A stretch of 64,000 nucleotides of DNA from JAHEJE01 sp965216335 (GCA_965216335.1 OZ244154.1:2604001-2668000); one strand, 5' to 3'; shown: positions 16,468 through 28,237, counted from the stretch's first letter. The notes: generated by a model from the letters alone, not told the origin. A program made the numbers and translations.

Positions 16468-18579
16468 GCGGCGTTCGTCCTGCATCCGCTGGCGTCGGCG
16501 ATTTTCGCGTTGGATATACTTGCTGCGGCGTTCGGTGCTCCGTTCGGTTCGGGTCCGGCTCGGAATTTCCTGGGTGCGGCTGCCGCCGAACAGGTCGTTC
16601 AGGATGCTGGCGAAACCGCCGCCGGAGCTGGGTATTTCCTGATACTGGTCGCCATAGTCCGGCACCTGCTCACCCGGCAGCGCGGCATACTGCAGCCCGG
16701 CATGGGCCTGCGTCATCACCGTGCGCCAGATGCGCGCCGGAATGCTGCCGCCGGTCACCCGGCCGGTCGGCGAGTTGTCGTCATTGCCGATCCACACCCC
16801 GCCGACATAGTGGCTGGTAAAGCCCATGAACCAGGCATCGCGATAGTCCTGGCTGGTGCCGGTCTTGCCGCCGACATCCTGGTTCCTCAGCCGCGCCCCC
16901 TTGCCGGTGCCCGACGTCACCACCGCCCGCAGCATGTCGTTCATCGCCCCCAGGTCGTAGGCCGACACCACCTGGCCGAGGCCCGAGCCCTTGCGTTCGT
17001 ACAGCACCTTGCCTTCGCGCGTGGTGATCCGGGTCACCACGTGCGGTGTCACCAGATTGCCGCCATTGGCAAACGGCGCATAGGCCGAGGTCAGTTCGAG
17101 CAGCGAGACCTCCGAAGTTCCCAGCGCAATCGAGGCATTGGCCGTCAGTTCCGAGTTGATGCCCATCCGGTGCGCCGTCGTCACCACCGATTTCGGCCCG
17201 ACCGCCTGGCCAAGCTTGGCCGCCACCGTGTTGATCGACGAGGCCAGCGCCCGGCGCAACGTCACTTCGCCGCGGAATCGGCCGCCATAGTTCTGCGGCT
17301 TCCAGCCGTCGATCTCGACCGGCTCGTCGTACTCGGTGGAGTTGGGCGACAGCCCGAACTCGATGGCCGTTAGGTAGACGAACGGCTTGAACGCCGAGCC
17401 CGGCTGCCGCTTGGCATGCACCGCCCGGTTGAACTGGCTTTTGACGTACGACCGACCGCCGACCATCACCTTCACGCCGCCGGTCGGGTCCATCAGCACC
17501 ATCGCGCCCTGGGAAATCTTCAGCCGCCGGCCGTTCTTGTCGAGCTCGGTCCGGATGGTGCGTTCGGCAAGCTGCTGCAGCTTGCGGTCCAGCGAGGTCT
17601 CGACGACGATACTCTGGTCGAACCGCCCGATCAGCTCCGGCAGCTGTTCGGCTATCCAATCGACGATATACTGCGTTGCCGGCACATAGCTGGTGGTCTT
17701 CACCGTGCGCGCGGTATCCGGGTCGAACGTGCCCTGGGACTTCGGGATGAACTTCATCTCGACCATGTCGTTCAGCACCTCGCCCGCCCGCGCCTCGGCC
17801 CGCTCCGGGTGGCGCAGCGGGTTGTAGCGCGACGGCGCCTTGAGCACCGCGGCCAGGATCGCCGCCTCGCCGAGCGTAACCTTGCGCGCCGACTTGCCGA
17901 AATACTTCTGTGCCGCCTTTTCCACCCCGATCGCCCCGGCGCCGAAATACACCCGGTTGAGATAGAGCTGCAGGATCTCGTCCTTGGAGTACTTGCTCTC
18001 CAGCCACAGCGACAGCACCGCTTCCTGGAACTTGCGCTCATAGGTCCGCGCCGGCTTCAGGAACAGGTTTTTCGCCAGCTGCTGGGTGATCGTCGAACCG
18101 CCCTGCACGATGCGTCCGGCGTGATAGTTGGCCAGCGCCGCCCGCACCAGGCCCTGCACGTCGACACCGAAGTGCGAGTAGAAACGCCGGTCCTCGATGG
18201 CGATCACCGCTTGCGGCAGGTATGGCGGCAGTTCGGCCAGGCGGGCCTCGTCGCCGAAGAACGATCCGCGCTCGGCCAGCACATGCCCGTCCGACGACAG
18301 CACCATCATGCCCGGTTCGCGGTCTGGAATGTTGAACAGGCCCTGCTGCTGCAGGCCGACGAACACATAGGTCGTCGTCGCCGCCATGATGATGGCGCCC
18401 CACAGTCCCAGCGTCATCACCCACGACAACAGGATGAACACGATCGGCCGGTTGTGCCGGCGCCGCCTGGCGCTCTGGGTCTTCTTCTTGCCCGCTTTCT
18501 TCGAAGCAGCAAGCCTCGGCTCGACCCGCTTGGAGCGCCTCGGTTCCGGTACTTTCTTCTTGCGGCCGAACAGACCCAT
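16465..18579 (-). CDS. mrcA: Penicillin-binding protein 1A (bifunctional transglycosylase/transpeptidase)
   Basis: Class A PBP that polymerises and cross-links peptidoglycan, 704 residues. A very basic cytoplasmic tail (1-45) precedes one membrane anchor (about 46-74). The GT51 domain has the catalytic Glu in AIEDRRFYSHFG and GGSTITQQLAKNLFL. The transpeptidase domain has the nucleophile motif SAFK, then SSIN and GGKTGTSQ. The C-terminal tail is rich in Arg, Ser and Thr. Length is near the lower end for PBP1A, and no ODP insertion is evident. The stop codon TAG is part of the repeat end at 16456-16467. Confidence 0.95.
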   Translation of the reverse strand: MGLFGRKKKVPEPRRSKRVEPRLAASKKAGKKKTQSARRRRHNRPIVFILLSWVMTLGLWGAIIMAATTTYVFVGLQQQGLFNIPDREPGMMVLSSDGHVLAERGSFFGDEARLAELPPYLPQAVIAIEDRRFYSHFGVDVQGLVRAALANYHAGRIVQGGSTITQQLAKNLFLKPARTYERKFQEAVLSLWLESKYSKDEILQLYLNRVYFGAGAIGVEKAAQKYFGKSARKVTLGEAAILAAVLKAPSRYNPLRHPERAEARAGEVLNDMVEMKFIPKSQGTFDPDTARTVKTTSYVPATQYIVDWIAEQLPELIGRFDQSIVVETSLDRKLQQLAERTIRTELDKNGRRLKISQGAMVLMDPTGGVKVMVGGRSYVKSQFNRAVHAKRQPGSAFKPFVYLTAIEFGLSPNSTEYDEPVEIDGWKPQNYGGRFRGEVTLRRALASSINTVAAKLGQAVGPKSVVTTAHRMGINSELTANASIALGTSEVSLLELTSAYAPFANGGNLVTPHVVTRITTREGKVLYERKGSGLGQVVSAYDLGAMNDMLRAVVTSGTGKGARLRNQDVGGKTGTSQDYRDAWFMGFTSHYVGGVWIGNDDNSPTGRVTGGSIPARIWRTVMTQAHAGLQYAALPGEQVPDYGDQYQEIPSSGGGFASILNDLFGGSRTQEIPSRTRTERSTERRSKYIQRENRRRQRMQDERR

Positions 18580-18595
18580 ATTCAGGCAATTTCCC

Positions 18596-18864
18596 AGAGC
18601 ATTTCTTGATCATATAGGATCGCTTGACCGGGTTTCCGCGTCTGCTGGCTAGGCATGCTTCGCGCCGCGGCCTGGTTGGCCGCAAGCCGAGCATGGTGAT
18701 CCCCGCCTTTACGGGGACAGGCTGCGGGCGCGGAAATCCGGCCTTCGGTGGGCCAAATTCGCCCATCTGGTGCGTTGCGGCGCTTGCCCGATGCACCGCA
18801 CCGCGCCTGCCATATGAACGAACTTGGTTCCATCAAGTGATCCTATATGATCAAAAAGTGCTCT
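18596..18864. repeat. 269-bp inverted-repeat element, copy 1
   Basis: Ends AGAGC...GCTCT with inverted arms of about 34 bp: the left arm contains TTGATCATATAGGATC and the right arm its complement. The interior has several shorter palindromes, including CCCCGCCTTTACGGGG. Nearly the same sequence, inverted, is at 30848-31093, and a diverged relative is at 62672-62935. It encodes no protein. It lies between the PBP1A start and the end of gyrB, so it occupies the PBP1A upstream region. Confidence 0.85.
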
Positions 18865-19078
18865 AGCTGCCGCGCCCCCGCGGTCGTTCCGTGATGCGCC
18901 GCGCTGCCACGTTCACGGCCAAACGTGTCGACAACATGGCTATTCGGCGTAAAGACAGCAAGTCTTGTGCGCATTTTCATGCCCGCGGCATCCGGGTTTG
19001 GTTTATGCCGCAAAGTACAGCCGTTGTCATTCCACCATGGCACACACGTCAAAAACTCAAACGCAGATACCGCCGGCA

Positions 19079-21508
<2,430 letters not shown>

Positions 21509-21531
21509 GGTGTTTGCCTTGTTGCACCGGC

Positions 21532-22737
21532 TCAGGTCCCGCCGGCGATGGTTCCGTCTTGTACATGCAATGCGTTGGCCCGGCCAGCCAGCGCCTCGAA
21601 CAATCCTTCGTCCGTGCCGGTCATCCAGGCCTGGCAGCCCAGCGCTTCGATCTCGCCAAACAGCGCCGCCCGGCGCCCGGCATCCAGGTGCGCCGCGATC
21701 TCGTCCAGCAACACCAGCGGCGTCCAGCCCGAAAACCGGCTGCGCACCGCCCGCGTATGAGCCAGGGTCATCGAGATCAGCAAGGCCTTCTGTTCCCCCG
21801 TCGAGCACGACCGCGCCGGCATCGCCTTGTCGCGATGGCTGACCGACAGGTCGGCCCGGTGCGGTCCGTTGAGCGTGCGCCCGGCCGCCTGGTCGCGGCG
21901 CCGCGAATCACCCAGCAGTCTACGATATTCATCCTCCAGCTGCACGGCCGGCATGTGCCGCACCTTTGCCTCCAGTTCGCCGTCGATCGCCAGCCCGGCG
22001 CGCGGAAATTCCTGCGCCCCGCCGTGCTCCGGACCGTCCCTGTCTATATAGGTCTGCAGCGCCTCGATTGCATCCACCCGCGCCACCGCCACCGCCGCTC
22101 CCGCTTCGGCCAGCTGGTCCTCGATGCTGTCGAGCCACTTTGCATCGAAACGCGCCTCGTCCAGAAGCCGGTTGCGTTCGCGCAGCAGCTTGTCGAGCCG
22201 GTTGACCCGGGTTGCGTGTTCCGGATCGAACGCCAGCACCAGCCGGTCCAAAAACCGCCGCCGGTCACCGGCCGGCCCGGCAAAAAGCCGGTCCATCGCC
22301 GGCGTCAGCCAAACGATCCGCACCCGCGCCCCAAGCGCCCCTGACGAGCGCTGCGGCTGGCCGTTGATCCGCACCTGGCGGTTGTTCTGTCCCCCTGATC
22401 CGTCGCCCGCCGCTTGCCACGCGGTGCCGATATCGGCCTCGCCGTCCGGCCCGTACACCCGCGCCGCCACCGCCCATTGCGGCACTGTACCGGGCCCCGC
22501 CAGCCGGGCGATCTGATCGAACGGCGCCCCGCGCAACCCCCGCCCCGGCGCCAGCAGCGAAACCGCCTCCAGCAGATTGGTCTTGCCGGCCCCGTTCGGC
22601 CCGGTCAGCACCACCGGCCGCCCATCAACCTCCACCCGCACCGCCTCATAATTGCGCAGATCCGTCAAAGTCAGCCGCTCAATCCAAAGCGTCCGTGCAA
22701 CCCCCTCCGGCACTGCAAACCCGGCCATTGTCATCAT
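21532..22737 (-). CDS. recF: DNA replication and repair protein RecF
   Basis: SMC-like ATPase that helps load RecA at gaps. The 401-residue product carries the Walker A motif GPNGAGKTN (residues 46-54), the ABC signature region STGEQKALL, and the Walker B-like LVLLDEIAAHLD. Three in-frame ATGs (22737, 22734, 22728) are possible starts; conserved sequence begins soon after with LWIERLTLTDLRNYE. The longer open frame upstream runs through intergenic repeats and is not coding. Unusually, 1.4 kb of repeats separates it from dnaN. Confidence 0.95.
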   Translation of the reverse strand: MMTMAGFAVPEGVARTLWIERLTLTDLRNYEAVRVEVDGRPVVLTGPNGAGKTNLLEAVSLLAPGRGLRGAPFDQIARLAGPGTVPQWAVAARVYGPDGEADIGTAWQAAGDGSGGQNNRQVRINGQPQRSSGALGARVRIVWLTPAMDRLFAGPAGDRRRFLDRLVLAFDPEHATRVNRLDKLLRERNRLLDEARFDAKWLDSIEDQLAEAGAAVAVARVDAIEALQTYIDRDGPEHGGAQEFPRAGLAIDGELEAKVRHMPAVQLEDEYRRLLGDSRRRDQAAGRTLNGPHRADLSVSHRDKAMPARSCSTGEQKALLISMTLAHTRAVRSRFSGWTPLVLLDEIAAHLDAGRRAALFGEIEALGCQAWMTGTDEGLFEALAGRANALHVQDGTIAGGT

Positions 22738-22903
22738 GTGTGATGCGATATCACACAAGGCTCGATGCCGGGAAGGGGTAGGTGGGGTGCGTTGGAGCCT
22801 GTTGACGGGCCGCGCGAATTCTACCGCGAAGTGCAACGTTTTGCTTGCCCTGCCGCGGTGGGGCTTGGTGCGACGAACTGGGCGTGTTTGCCACACTCCG
22901 CTC

Positions 22904-22933
22904 CCGAAGCCCGTAAGGGCTGAGGCAAGGGCG
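22904..22933 (+). repeat. 30-bp repeat, isolated copy
   Basis: First of four copies of a 30-base unit containing GGCTGAGGCAAGGGCG. The others are at 23012-23041, 23044-23073 (inverted) and 23765-23794 (inverted). The whole span 22738-24123 holds no gene I can support; it is a mosaic of these repeats and the 84-bp units. Confidence 0.7.
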
Positions 22934-23011
22934 ACCGCCCGCCGGCCGGTCAGGCCGCGCCATCGCAGGCCCGAGCCCGCAGGGCGAGGAATAGCCGTGA
23001 GATAAATCGAC

Positions 23012-23073
23012 CCGAAGCCCGCAAAGGCTGAGGCAAGGGCGGTCGCCCTTGCCTCAGCCCTGGCGGGCTTCGG
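23012..23073. repeat. Long palindrome with 30-bp arms
   Basis: Two copies of the 30-base unit face each other with only two bases between them. The arms match at 28 of 30 positions. Such a structure can extrude as a cruciform or form a very stable hairpin in RNA. Confidence 0.85.
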
Positions 23074-23206
23074 AGACAGCGGCAGCCACAAACTCAGTGC
23101 CCGCCGCATGGCTCCCTCCCTCCGTGGCAGGGCAAGCAAAGCGACTTAGCTTTGCGCCGGCCCGTCAATGGACGCTCTTGCGGACGCAAGAGCGGAAAAC
23201 AACAAA
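23044..23206 (+). repeat. Direct repeat A in the recF-dnaN gap (with 84-bp unit copy 0)
   Basis: About 157 bases here recur at 23765-23922 in the same orientation with scattered differences. The 3' part (from 23126) is a diverged copy of the 84-bp tandem unit. Its second hairpin has changed on both sides (CTCTTGCG with CGCAAGAG), which keeps the pairing. Confidence 0.75.
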
Positions 23207-23764
23207 ACCATCAAGGCAGGTATGGATACGATGAAAAGAACAAACAGCAAACAAACTCCTTGATAACGCACATATTTTCCTATACATTCCCTCCACCTGC
23301 CTTGATGGAACGGATGGATCCAGCGTTACCAGCCGCAAGGCAGGGCCGGGTTTCGTCTCGGGGCAAGGAGTAACGCCCGCCGCTCCGAGACGGGTGAAAC
23401 CGGACCATCCCGCGCCGCAGTCGGCGCAGCGTCTTGCTCTTTGGTTTGCAGCGATGCGATTGAAGTTAGCCCGGGCGTGGGGGTGAGAAATCACTGAGGA
23501 CCCCAGGGTGCCCGGATAAGCAGAAACCAGCCCGGTGCGGGGCGCTTCGGCAAGCGCCGCATAAAATCAAAACGGAAGGTGCGACCCCAAGCGCCCCGTG
23601 TTTCCCCTCACAACGGCAGGCCGGAAAGGCTGGGTCGGGTGCGGGGCTGTGCAGGATCGGGCTGCTGGCAAGTGTCAGCTGGGTTTGATTGCGCTCACGG
23701 CTATTCCTCAGCCCTTTGGGCTTCGGGCCTGCGCGGACGCGGCGCATAAGCGCCGGCGGGCCGT

Positions 23765-23922
23765 CGCCCTTGCCTCAGCCCTGGCGGGCTTCGGAAGCAG
23801 AGGTACACGCAAACTCAGAACCTGCCGCATAGCTCCATCCCTACGTGGCAGGGCAAGCAAAGCGACTTAGCTTTGCGCCAGCCTGTGAACGGACGCCCGC
23901 GCGGAGGCGCGGGCGGAAAACA
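23765..23922 (+). repeat. Direct repeat B in the recF-dnaN gap
   Basis: Second copy of the sequence at 23044-23200. It starts with an inverted 30-base unit and runs into the first of the three tandem 84-bp units. Confidence 0.75.
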
Positions 23923-24093
23923 AAAAACTCGGCAGGGCAAGCAAAGCGACTTAGCTTTGCGCCGGCCCGTGAACGGACGCGCGCGCGGAGGCGCGGGCGG
24001 AAAACAAAAAACTCGGCAGGGCAAGCAAAGCGGCTTAGCTTTGCGCCAGCCCGCGAACGGACGCTCGCGCGGAGGCGCGGGAGAAAACAAAGA
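23847..24093 (+). repeat. Three tandem 84-bp hairpin repeats downstream of dnaN
   Basis: Units start at 23847, 23931 and 24015; the last is slightly short. Each has two stem-loops: GCAAAGC-GACTTA-GCTTTGC and a GC-rich hairpin of the type GCCCGCGC-GGAG-GCGCGGGC, followed by an A-rich linker GGAAAACAAAAAACTC. They end about 30 bases from the dnaN stop. No protein function is credible for the frames crossing them. Confidence 0.9.
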
Positions 24094-24123
24094 AGAGCGG
24101 AGAACGAGAATTTGCCCCCGCCA

Positions 24124-25242
24124 TCACACCCGCATCGGCATCAGCACATACAGCGTGCTGTCGTCGCCGGCATCGCGCACGATGGTCGGCGAGCCGCTGT
24201 CGGAGAACTCGAACACCGCGTTGTCCGAATTGAACTGCCCGGCGATGTCCATCAGGTAGCGCGAGTTGAAGCCGATATCGATCGGCTCGGCTTCGTAGCC
24301 CGCCGCGATTTCCTCTTCCGCCGAGCCGCTGTCCGGATTGTTGACCGACAGCACGACGCGGTCGTCAGCGATGTTGAGCTTCACTGCCCGGCCCTTCTCG
24401 CTGGAGATCGTCGACACCCGGTCGACCGCCTGGGCGAACAGCCGCGTGTCGACCTCGAGCCGCTTGTCGTTGTTCTTCGGGATCACCCGCTCGTAATCCG
24501 GGAAGGTGCCGTCGATCAGCTTCGATGTCAGCACCACCGATGCCAGCGAAAAGCGGATCTTGCTGGCCGACAGCGACACGCTCACCTCGCCATCGGCGTC
24601 TTCCAGCAGCTTGATCAGTTCCAGCACCGTCTTGCGCGGCACGATGATGCCCGGCATGCCGGACGCTCCGGCCGGGCAGCCAAGCTGCGCCTGAGCCAGC
24701 CGATGCCCGTCCGTGGACACGGCCCGCAGCAGTTCGCCGCCGTCACCCGACAGGGCGTGGAAATAGATGCCGTTGAGATAGTAGCGCGTCTCTTCCGTCG
24801 AGATGGCGAACCGCGTCTTGTCGATCAGGTATTTCAGGTCGCCGGCGCTGATGGTGAATTCGTTCGAGAACTCACCGGCGGCCAGGTCCGGGAAATCCTC
24901 CGGCGGCAGCGCCTGCAGCGAGAACCGCGACCGACCGCAGATCACCGCCAGGCGGCCGTCATCCGGGCCCTGCTCGATCTCCAGTTGCGAGCCGTCCGGC
25001 AGCTTGCGCACGATGTCGTACATCATGTGGGCCGGCACCGTCGTGGCTCCGTCCTGGGCGGCGTCGGCGGCAACGGTCTCCACCACCTCGATGTCGAGGT
25101 CGGTCGCCGCCAGCCGGATCTCGCCGGAACCGGCGGAAATCATCACGTTGGACAGGATCGGAATGGTATTGCGCCGCTCAACGACACTCTGCACATGGTT
25201 GAGCGCCTTGAGCAACGCCGATCGCTCTATGGTAACGCGCAT
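24124..25242 (-). CDS. dnaN: DNA polymerase III beta subunit (sliding clamp)
   Basis: Ring-shaped processivity clamp, 372 residues in three repeated clamp domains. Typical pieces are MRVTIERSALLKALNHVQSV at the start, LPEDFPDL-like PPEDFPDLAAGEF in the middle, and the C-terminal YVLMPMRV, which matches the conserved final residues of clamps. It lies downstream of dnaA by 253 bases that contain no recognisable gene. Three tandem hairpin repeats follow its stop. Confidence 0.97.
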   Translation of the reverse strand: MRVTIERSALLKALNHVQSVVERRNTIPILSNVMISAGSGEIRLAATDLDIEVVETVAADAAQDGATTVPAHMMYDIVRKLPDGSQLEIEQGPDDGRLAVICGRSRFSLQALPPEDFPDLAAGEFSNEFTISAGDLKYLIDKTRFAISTEETRYYLNGIYFHALSGDGGELLRAVSTDGHRLAQAQLGCPAGASGMPGIIVPRKTVLELIKLLEDADGEVSVSLSASKIRFSLASVVLTSKLIDGTFPDYERVIPKNNDKRLEVDTRLFAQAVDRVSTISSEKGRAVKLNIADDRVVLSVNNPDSGSAEEEIAAGYEAEPIDIGFNSRYLMDIAGQFNSDNAVFEFSDSGSPTIVRDAGDDSTLYVLMPMRV

Positions 25243-25495
25243 CTCTTCAAGCCTTCCTGAGCATCAACAGGCACGAGGGTGCGGCATGCGGATTGCCGCC
25301 GCAGGGGTTAGAGAATTTGCCGGGAAAGCCGCCCCAATGCAAGCTGCAAACAATGCCGATCCACAGCCGCCTGAACCGGCCGAGTACCGCCAGCACTGCC
25401 GCACTGCTGCCGGCGCTGGCCCTCACGCCAAAGGAAAACCGCAGTCCTGCCAGCCCGGTACACCCGTCGCAAAGACGAACGCACTGCCGCAGGCA

Positions 25496-26962
25496 TCAGT
25501 TCTGTTCGATCAGCTTGACCAGCAGGTTGACCTCGCGCGCCAGCTGTTCGTCTGTCTTCAGCAGGCCCTCGATCTTGCGCACCGCGTGCAGCACCGTCGA
25601 GTGATCGCGGCCGCCGAACCGCCGGCCGATCTCTGGCAGCGAACGCGGTGTCATCTTCTTGGCCAGATACATTCCGACCTGGCGCGGCCGCACGATCGAA
25701 CGCGCCCGGCGCGGCGACAAAAGGTCGGCGCGCGGCACATTGTAGTGCCGCCCGATGATCCGCAGAATGTCGTCGATGCGCACCCGCGTCATTTCCGATG
25801 CGCTGGACAGGTCGCGCAGCGCCATGGCGGCGATGTCGATGGTCATGCGCGCGCCGGTCACCTGCTGCGAAGCGATCACCCGGTTGAGCGCCCCGTCCAG
25901 CTCGCGGCCGCCCGCCGAGATGCGGTTGGCGACGAATTCGATGACCTCATCGGCAATGAACAGCTTGGGATCCTTGCGCCGGGCCTCCTCGAGCCGTGCC
26001 TGCAGGATCTGCCGGCGCAATTCCAGCTCCGGCGCCTCAATGTCGACCACAAGCCCGCCGGCCAGCCGCGAGCGCATGCGATGGTCGATGCTGTCGAGCT
26101 GCGAAGGCGGGACGTCGGCGGCCACCACCACCTGGCGCTTGGCGTCGACCAGCGAATTGAACGTGTGGCTGAACTCCTGCAGCATCGACTTGCCTTGCAG
26201 GAACTGGAAGTCGTCGATCAGCAGCACGTCGATGTTCTGGAACTCGTCCTTGAACGACAGCACATCACGCGATTTCAGCGCCGCGATGAAGTGATACATG
26301 AACCGTTCGGCGGAGATGAACAGCACCCTTCGGCTGCTTTGCGCCTGCCGGATCCGCCAGGCAATGGCGTTGAGCAGATGGGTCTTGCCCAGTCCGGCCG
26401 CTGAATGAATGAACAGCGGGTTGAAGCTGACCGGCGCGCCCGGTCGGGCATCGGCGACACGCAGTGCTGCAGCATGCGCCAATGCATTGGAGCTCCCGCG
26501 CACGAACGTTTCAAACGTCAGATTCTGGTCGGGTTGGGAACCATGGGTATTTGCCCGTGGCAGCGCCGCGCCCGGCCCGCGCTCGGCCTGTTGCCCGGCA
26601 CTTTCGTTGCCTGCACTCATCTGGCGTCTGAGGTTCAATCCGGTCGTCGCCTGCGGCAAGCCGCGCGTACGCACTCTTATGTTGACGCTTTCCAGGTCAC
26701 CGAACTCCGCGGTGCAGGTCTGCACCAAACGCTTCTGATAATGCGAATCTATCCAGTTGCGCAGGAACCGCGTCGGAACCGACACCACCAGGCGGCCGTT
26801 CCGCAACTCTTCAAATTCCATCCTGGCAAACCAGCTCGAGTAGAGGTCTTCACCGAACTCCGATCTCAGCCGCTTGGTTACCCGCTGCCATGTTTCGGCC
26901 AGCTTATTGTCTGTTCCACCGCTGTCAGACGTATCGTCCATTGCCTGCTTCAGTCGTTGCAT
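25496..26962 (-). CDS. dnaA: Chromosomal replication initiator DnaA
   Basis: AAA+ initiator that binds DnaA boxes and melts the origin. With ATG 26962 the protein has 488 residues: domain I (AETWQRVTKRLRSEFGEDLYSSWF, cut here in description), a variable linker, the AAA+ domain with Walker A in AGLGKTHLL and Walker B in VLLIDDFQF, and domain IV with the box-binding signature GGRDHSTVLHAVRKIE. ATG 26941 is an alternative start. Longer upstream codons (to 27055) look non-conserved. The upstream gap to rpsT is the origin candidate. Confidence 0.97.
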   Translation of the reverse strand: MQRLKQAMDDTSDSGGTDNKLAETWQRVTKRLRSEFGEDLYSSWFARMEFEELRNGRLVVSVPTRFLRNWIDSHYQKRLVQTCTAEFGDLESVNIRVRTRGLPQATTGLNLRRQMSAGNESAGQQAERGPGAALPRANTHGSQPDQNLTFETFVRGSSNALAHAAALRVADARPGAPVSFNPLFIHSAAGLGKTHLLNAIAWRIRQAQSSRRVLFISAERFMYHFIAALKSRDVLSFKDEFQNIDVLLIDDFQFLQGKSMLQEFSHTFNSLVDAKRQVVVAADVPPSQLDSIDHRMRSRLAGGLVVDIEAPELELRRQILQARLEEARRKDPKLFIADEVIEFVANRISAGGRELDGALNRVIASQQVTGARMTIDIAAMALRDLSSASEMTRVRIDDILRIIGRHYNVPRADLLSPRRARSIVRPRQVGMYLAKKMTPRSLPEIGRRFGGRDHSTVLHAVRKIEGLLKTDEQLAREVNLLVKLIEQN

Positions 26963-27879
26963 CTTCAACCGCCCATTGTCCCAATTTTTGTGCCTCTTTG
27001 CGAAGGCATTGCGATGCAGTCGTGTCATCGCCAAATTCCGCCGCCCCCGGCACATGATTTAGCTGAATATTGGCAGAGTCACTGATCCACAATCGGGGCC
27101 ATCGCCGCGACGCCCCGCTTGTGCCTCTTCCATATGTACGCTTCACCAATTGCCCCTGAAACTCTCCTTCCTATTTGCCTCGCATCTCCAAACGCATCGT
27201 CAGCCGAGGCACAACAACCACCCTGCCTGCTGAAGCGACTCTGCCCAGCAATCCGCCGCCTTGAGACTTCAAGGCAAAACAAACCCGCAGGAATTCAAAA
27301 AATTCCCGTCGAACTCATTCAATTTTGACAGGTGCGCGCACCCGCTTGGAATGTGTTTTTCTACGTTGCCTTATCCCAAGCTGACAGTCCGCAGCTTCAA
27401 ACTAACGCCCCGACTTTTGTCTTGTTGTCTTGGCGCCGCTTCCCCGCAGCGCCCGTAGACCTTACACAGCAGGATTTGCAGTGACAACCGCTTTCACGGG
27501 CTTGCTCAGTGTGCTGATCAACTTGCGCAAGGTGTCTCGGCAACGACAAATTTCCGGCTTGACAGCCCAAGTGGTTGAGTCGTCGCCAAGAATCTTTCCC
27601 ACAACGCGACCTGTCGTAACGGCGGCGCTGTCGAAATTTTTTTTCGCATTAGCGCGGTCCCGAAGGTGAAAATTTGAGGAAAACTGTCCTGTCAGACCGA
27701 TAAGCCGGTAAGCTTCTGTTATAGCAGGGCTTTTCGTGCGAAATTTGACGCGCAAGGAAATCTGCACGCACGGAATTGTACTGTGCAAACCATGCGTTTA
27801 CGCAATTAAAAGTTGAAACGGGTTTTGGATGCAAAGGCCCGGCGAAATCGGGCCTCCATGACAGTCTTGACTCTCAGGG
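26963..27879. other. Candidate origin region / dnaA-rpsT intergenic
   Basis: About 900 bases without a supportable gene. One perfect Caulobacter-type strong DnaA box TGATCCACA lies at 27083-27091; TTATCCCAA (27371) and TTTCCCACA (27595) are two-mismatch candidates. GANTC sites occur at 27076, 27577, 27590 and 27869. The stretch 27620-27830 is the most AT-rich. Gene strand bias changes from leftward to rightward across roughly 27-30 kb. Against an oriC here, only one clear box is present. Confidence 0.4.
27835..27855 (-). terminator. Terminator-like hairpin after rpsT
   Basis: AGGCCCG pairs with CGGGCCT around a 7-base loop, followed on the minus strand by TT and GCATCC. The stem is strong but the T-run is short. 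Confidence 0.55.
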
Positions 27880-28143
27880 TCAGGCGAGCGCCTTGATCCG
27901 ATGCGCCAGCCGCGAAATCTTCCGGGCTGCCGTATTCTTGTGCAGAATGCCCTTCTGGGCACCACGGATCAATTCCGGCTGCGCCACTTTGAGGGCCTCG
28001 GCTGCAGCGGCCTGGTCGCCACCGGCAATGGCCTCTTCAACTTGACGCACCATCGACCGTACGCGGCTGCGCCGTGCCTTGTTGATGTCGGTGCGGCGAG
28101 CGGATTGCCGGATCGCCTTCTTAGCCGAACGGGTATTCGCCAT
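27880..28143 (-). CDS. rpsT: 30S ribosomal protein S20
   Basis: Primary-binding protein of the 30S subunit. The 87-residue, very basic product starts MANTRSAKKAIRQSARR and has the S20 pattern GILHKNTAARKISRLAHRI. It lies directly upstream of the dnaA intergenic region, a common order in alphaproteobacteria. It has its own promoter (28238-28266) and a hairpin after its stop. Confidence 0.98.
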   Translation of the reverse strand: MANTRSAKKAIRQSARRTDINKARRSRVRSMVRQVEEAIAGGDQAAAAEALKVAQPELIRGAQKGILHKNTAARKISRLAHRIKALA

Positions 28144-28237
28144 GGTTCAGTTTGTCCTGATCTGTAAATCCTGAAAAGCGGCCGTGCACAAAGCAAGCGC
28201 CGCCGGGCAGCCCGCAATGGCCACCATTGATCGCGCG

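Noticed and set aside
21509..21808. N-terminal extension of GyrB
   Set aside because: The extra 100 codons overlap recF and contain no gyrase-like sequence; MSDNDDN at 21508 is the normal start.
23847..24093. CRISPR array
   Set aside because: Units are adjacent 84-bp repeats with no unique spacers, and no cas genes are present.
23845..25260. Frame of 471 codons with a repeated Arg/Lys-rich motif, partly antisense to dnaN
   Set aside because: The apparent repeats are the 84-bp DNA repeats read as protein; the rest is the dnaN antisense strand.
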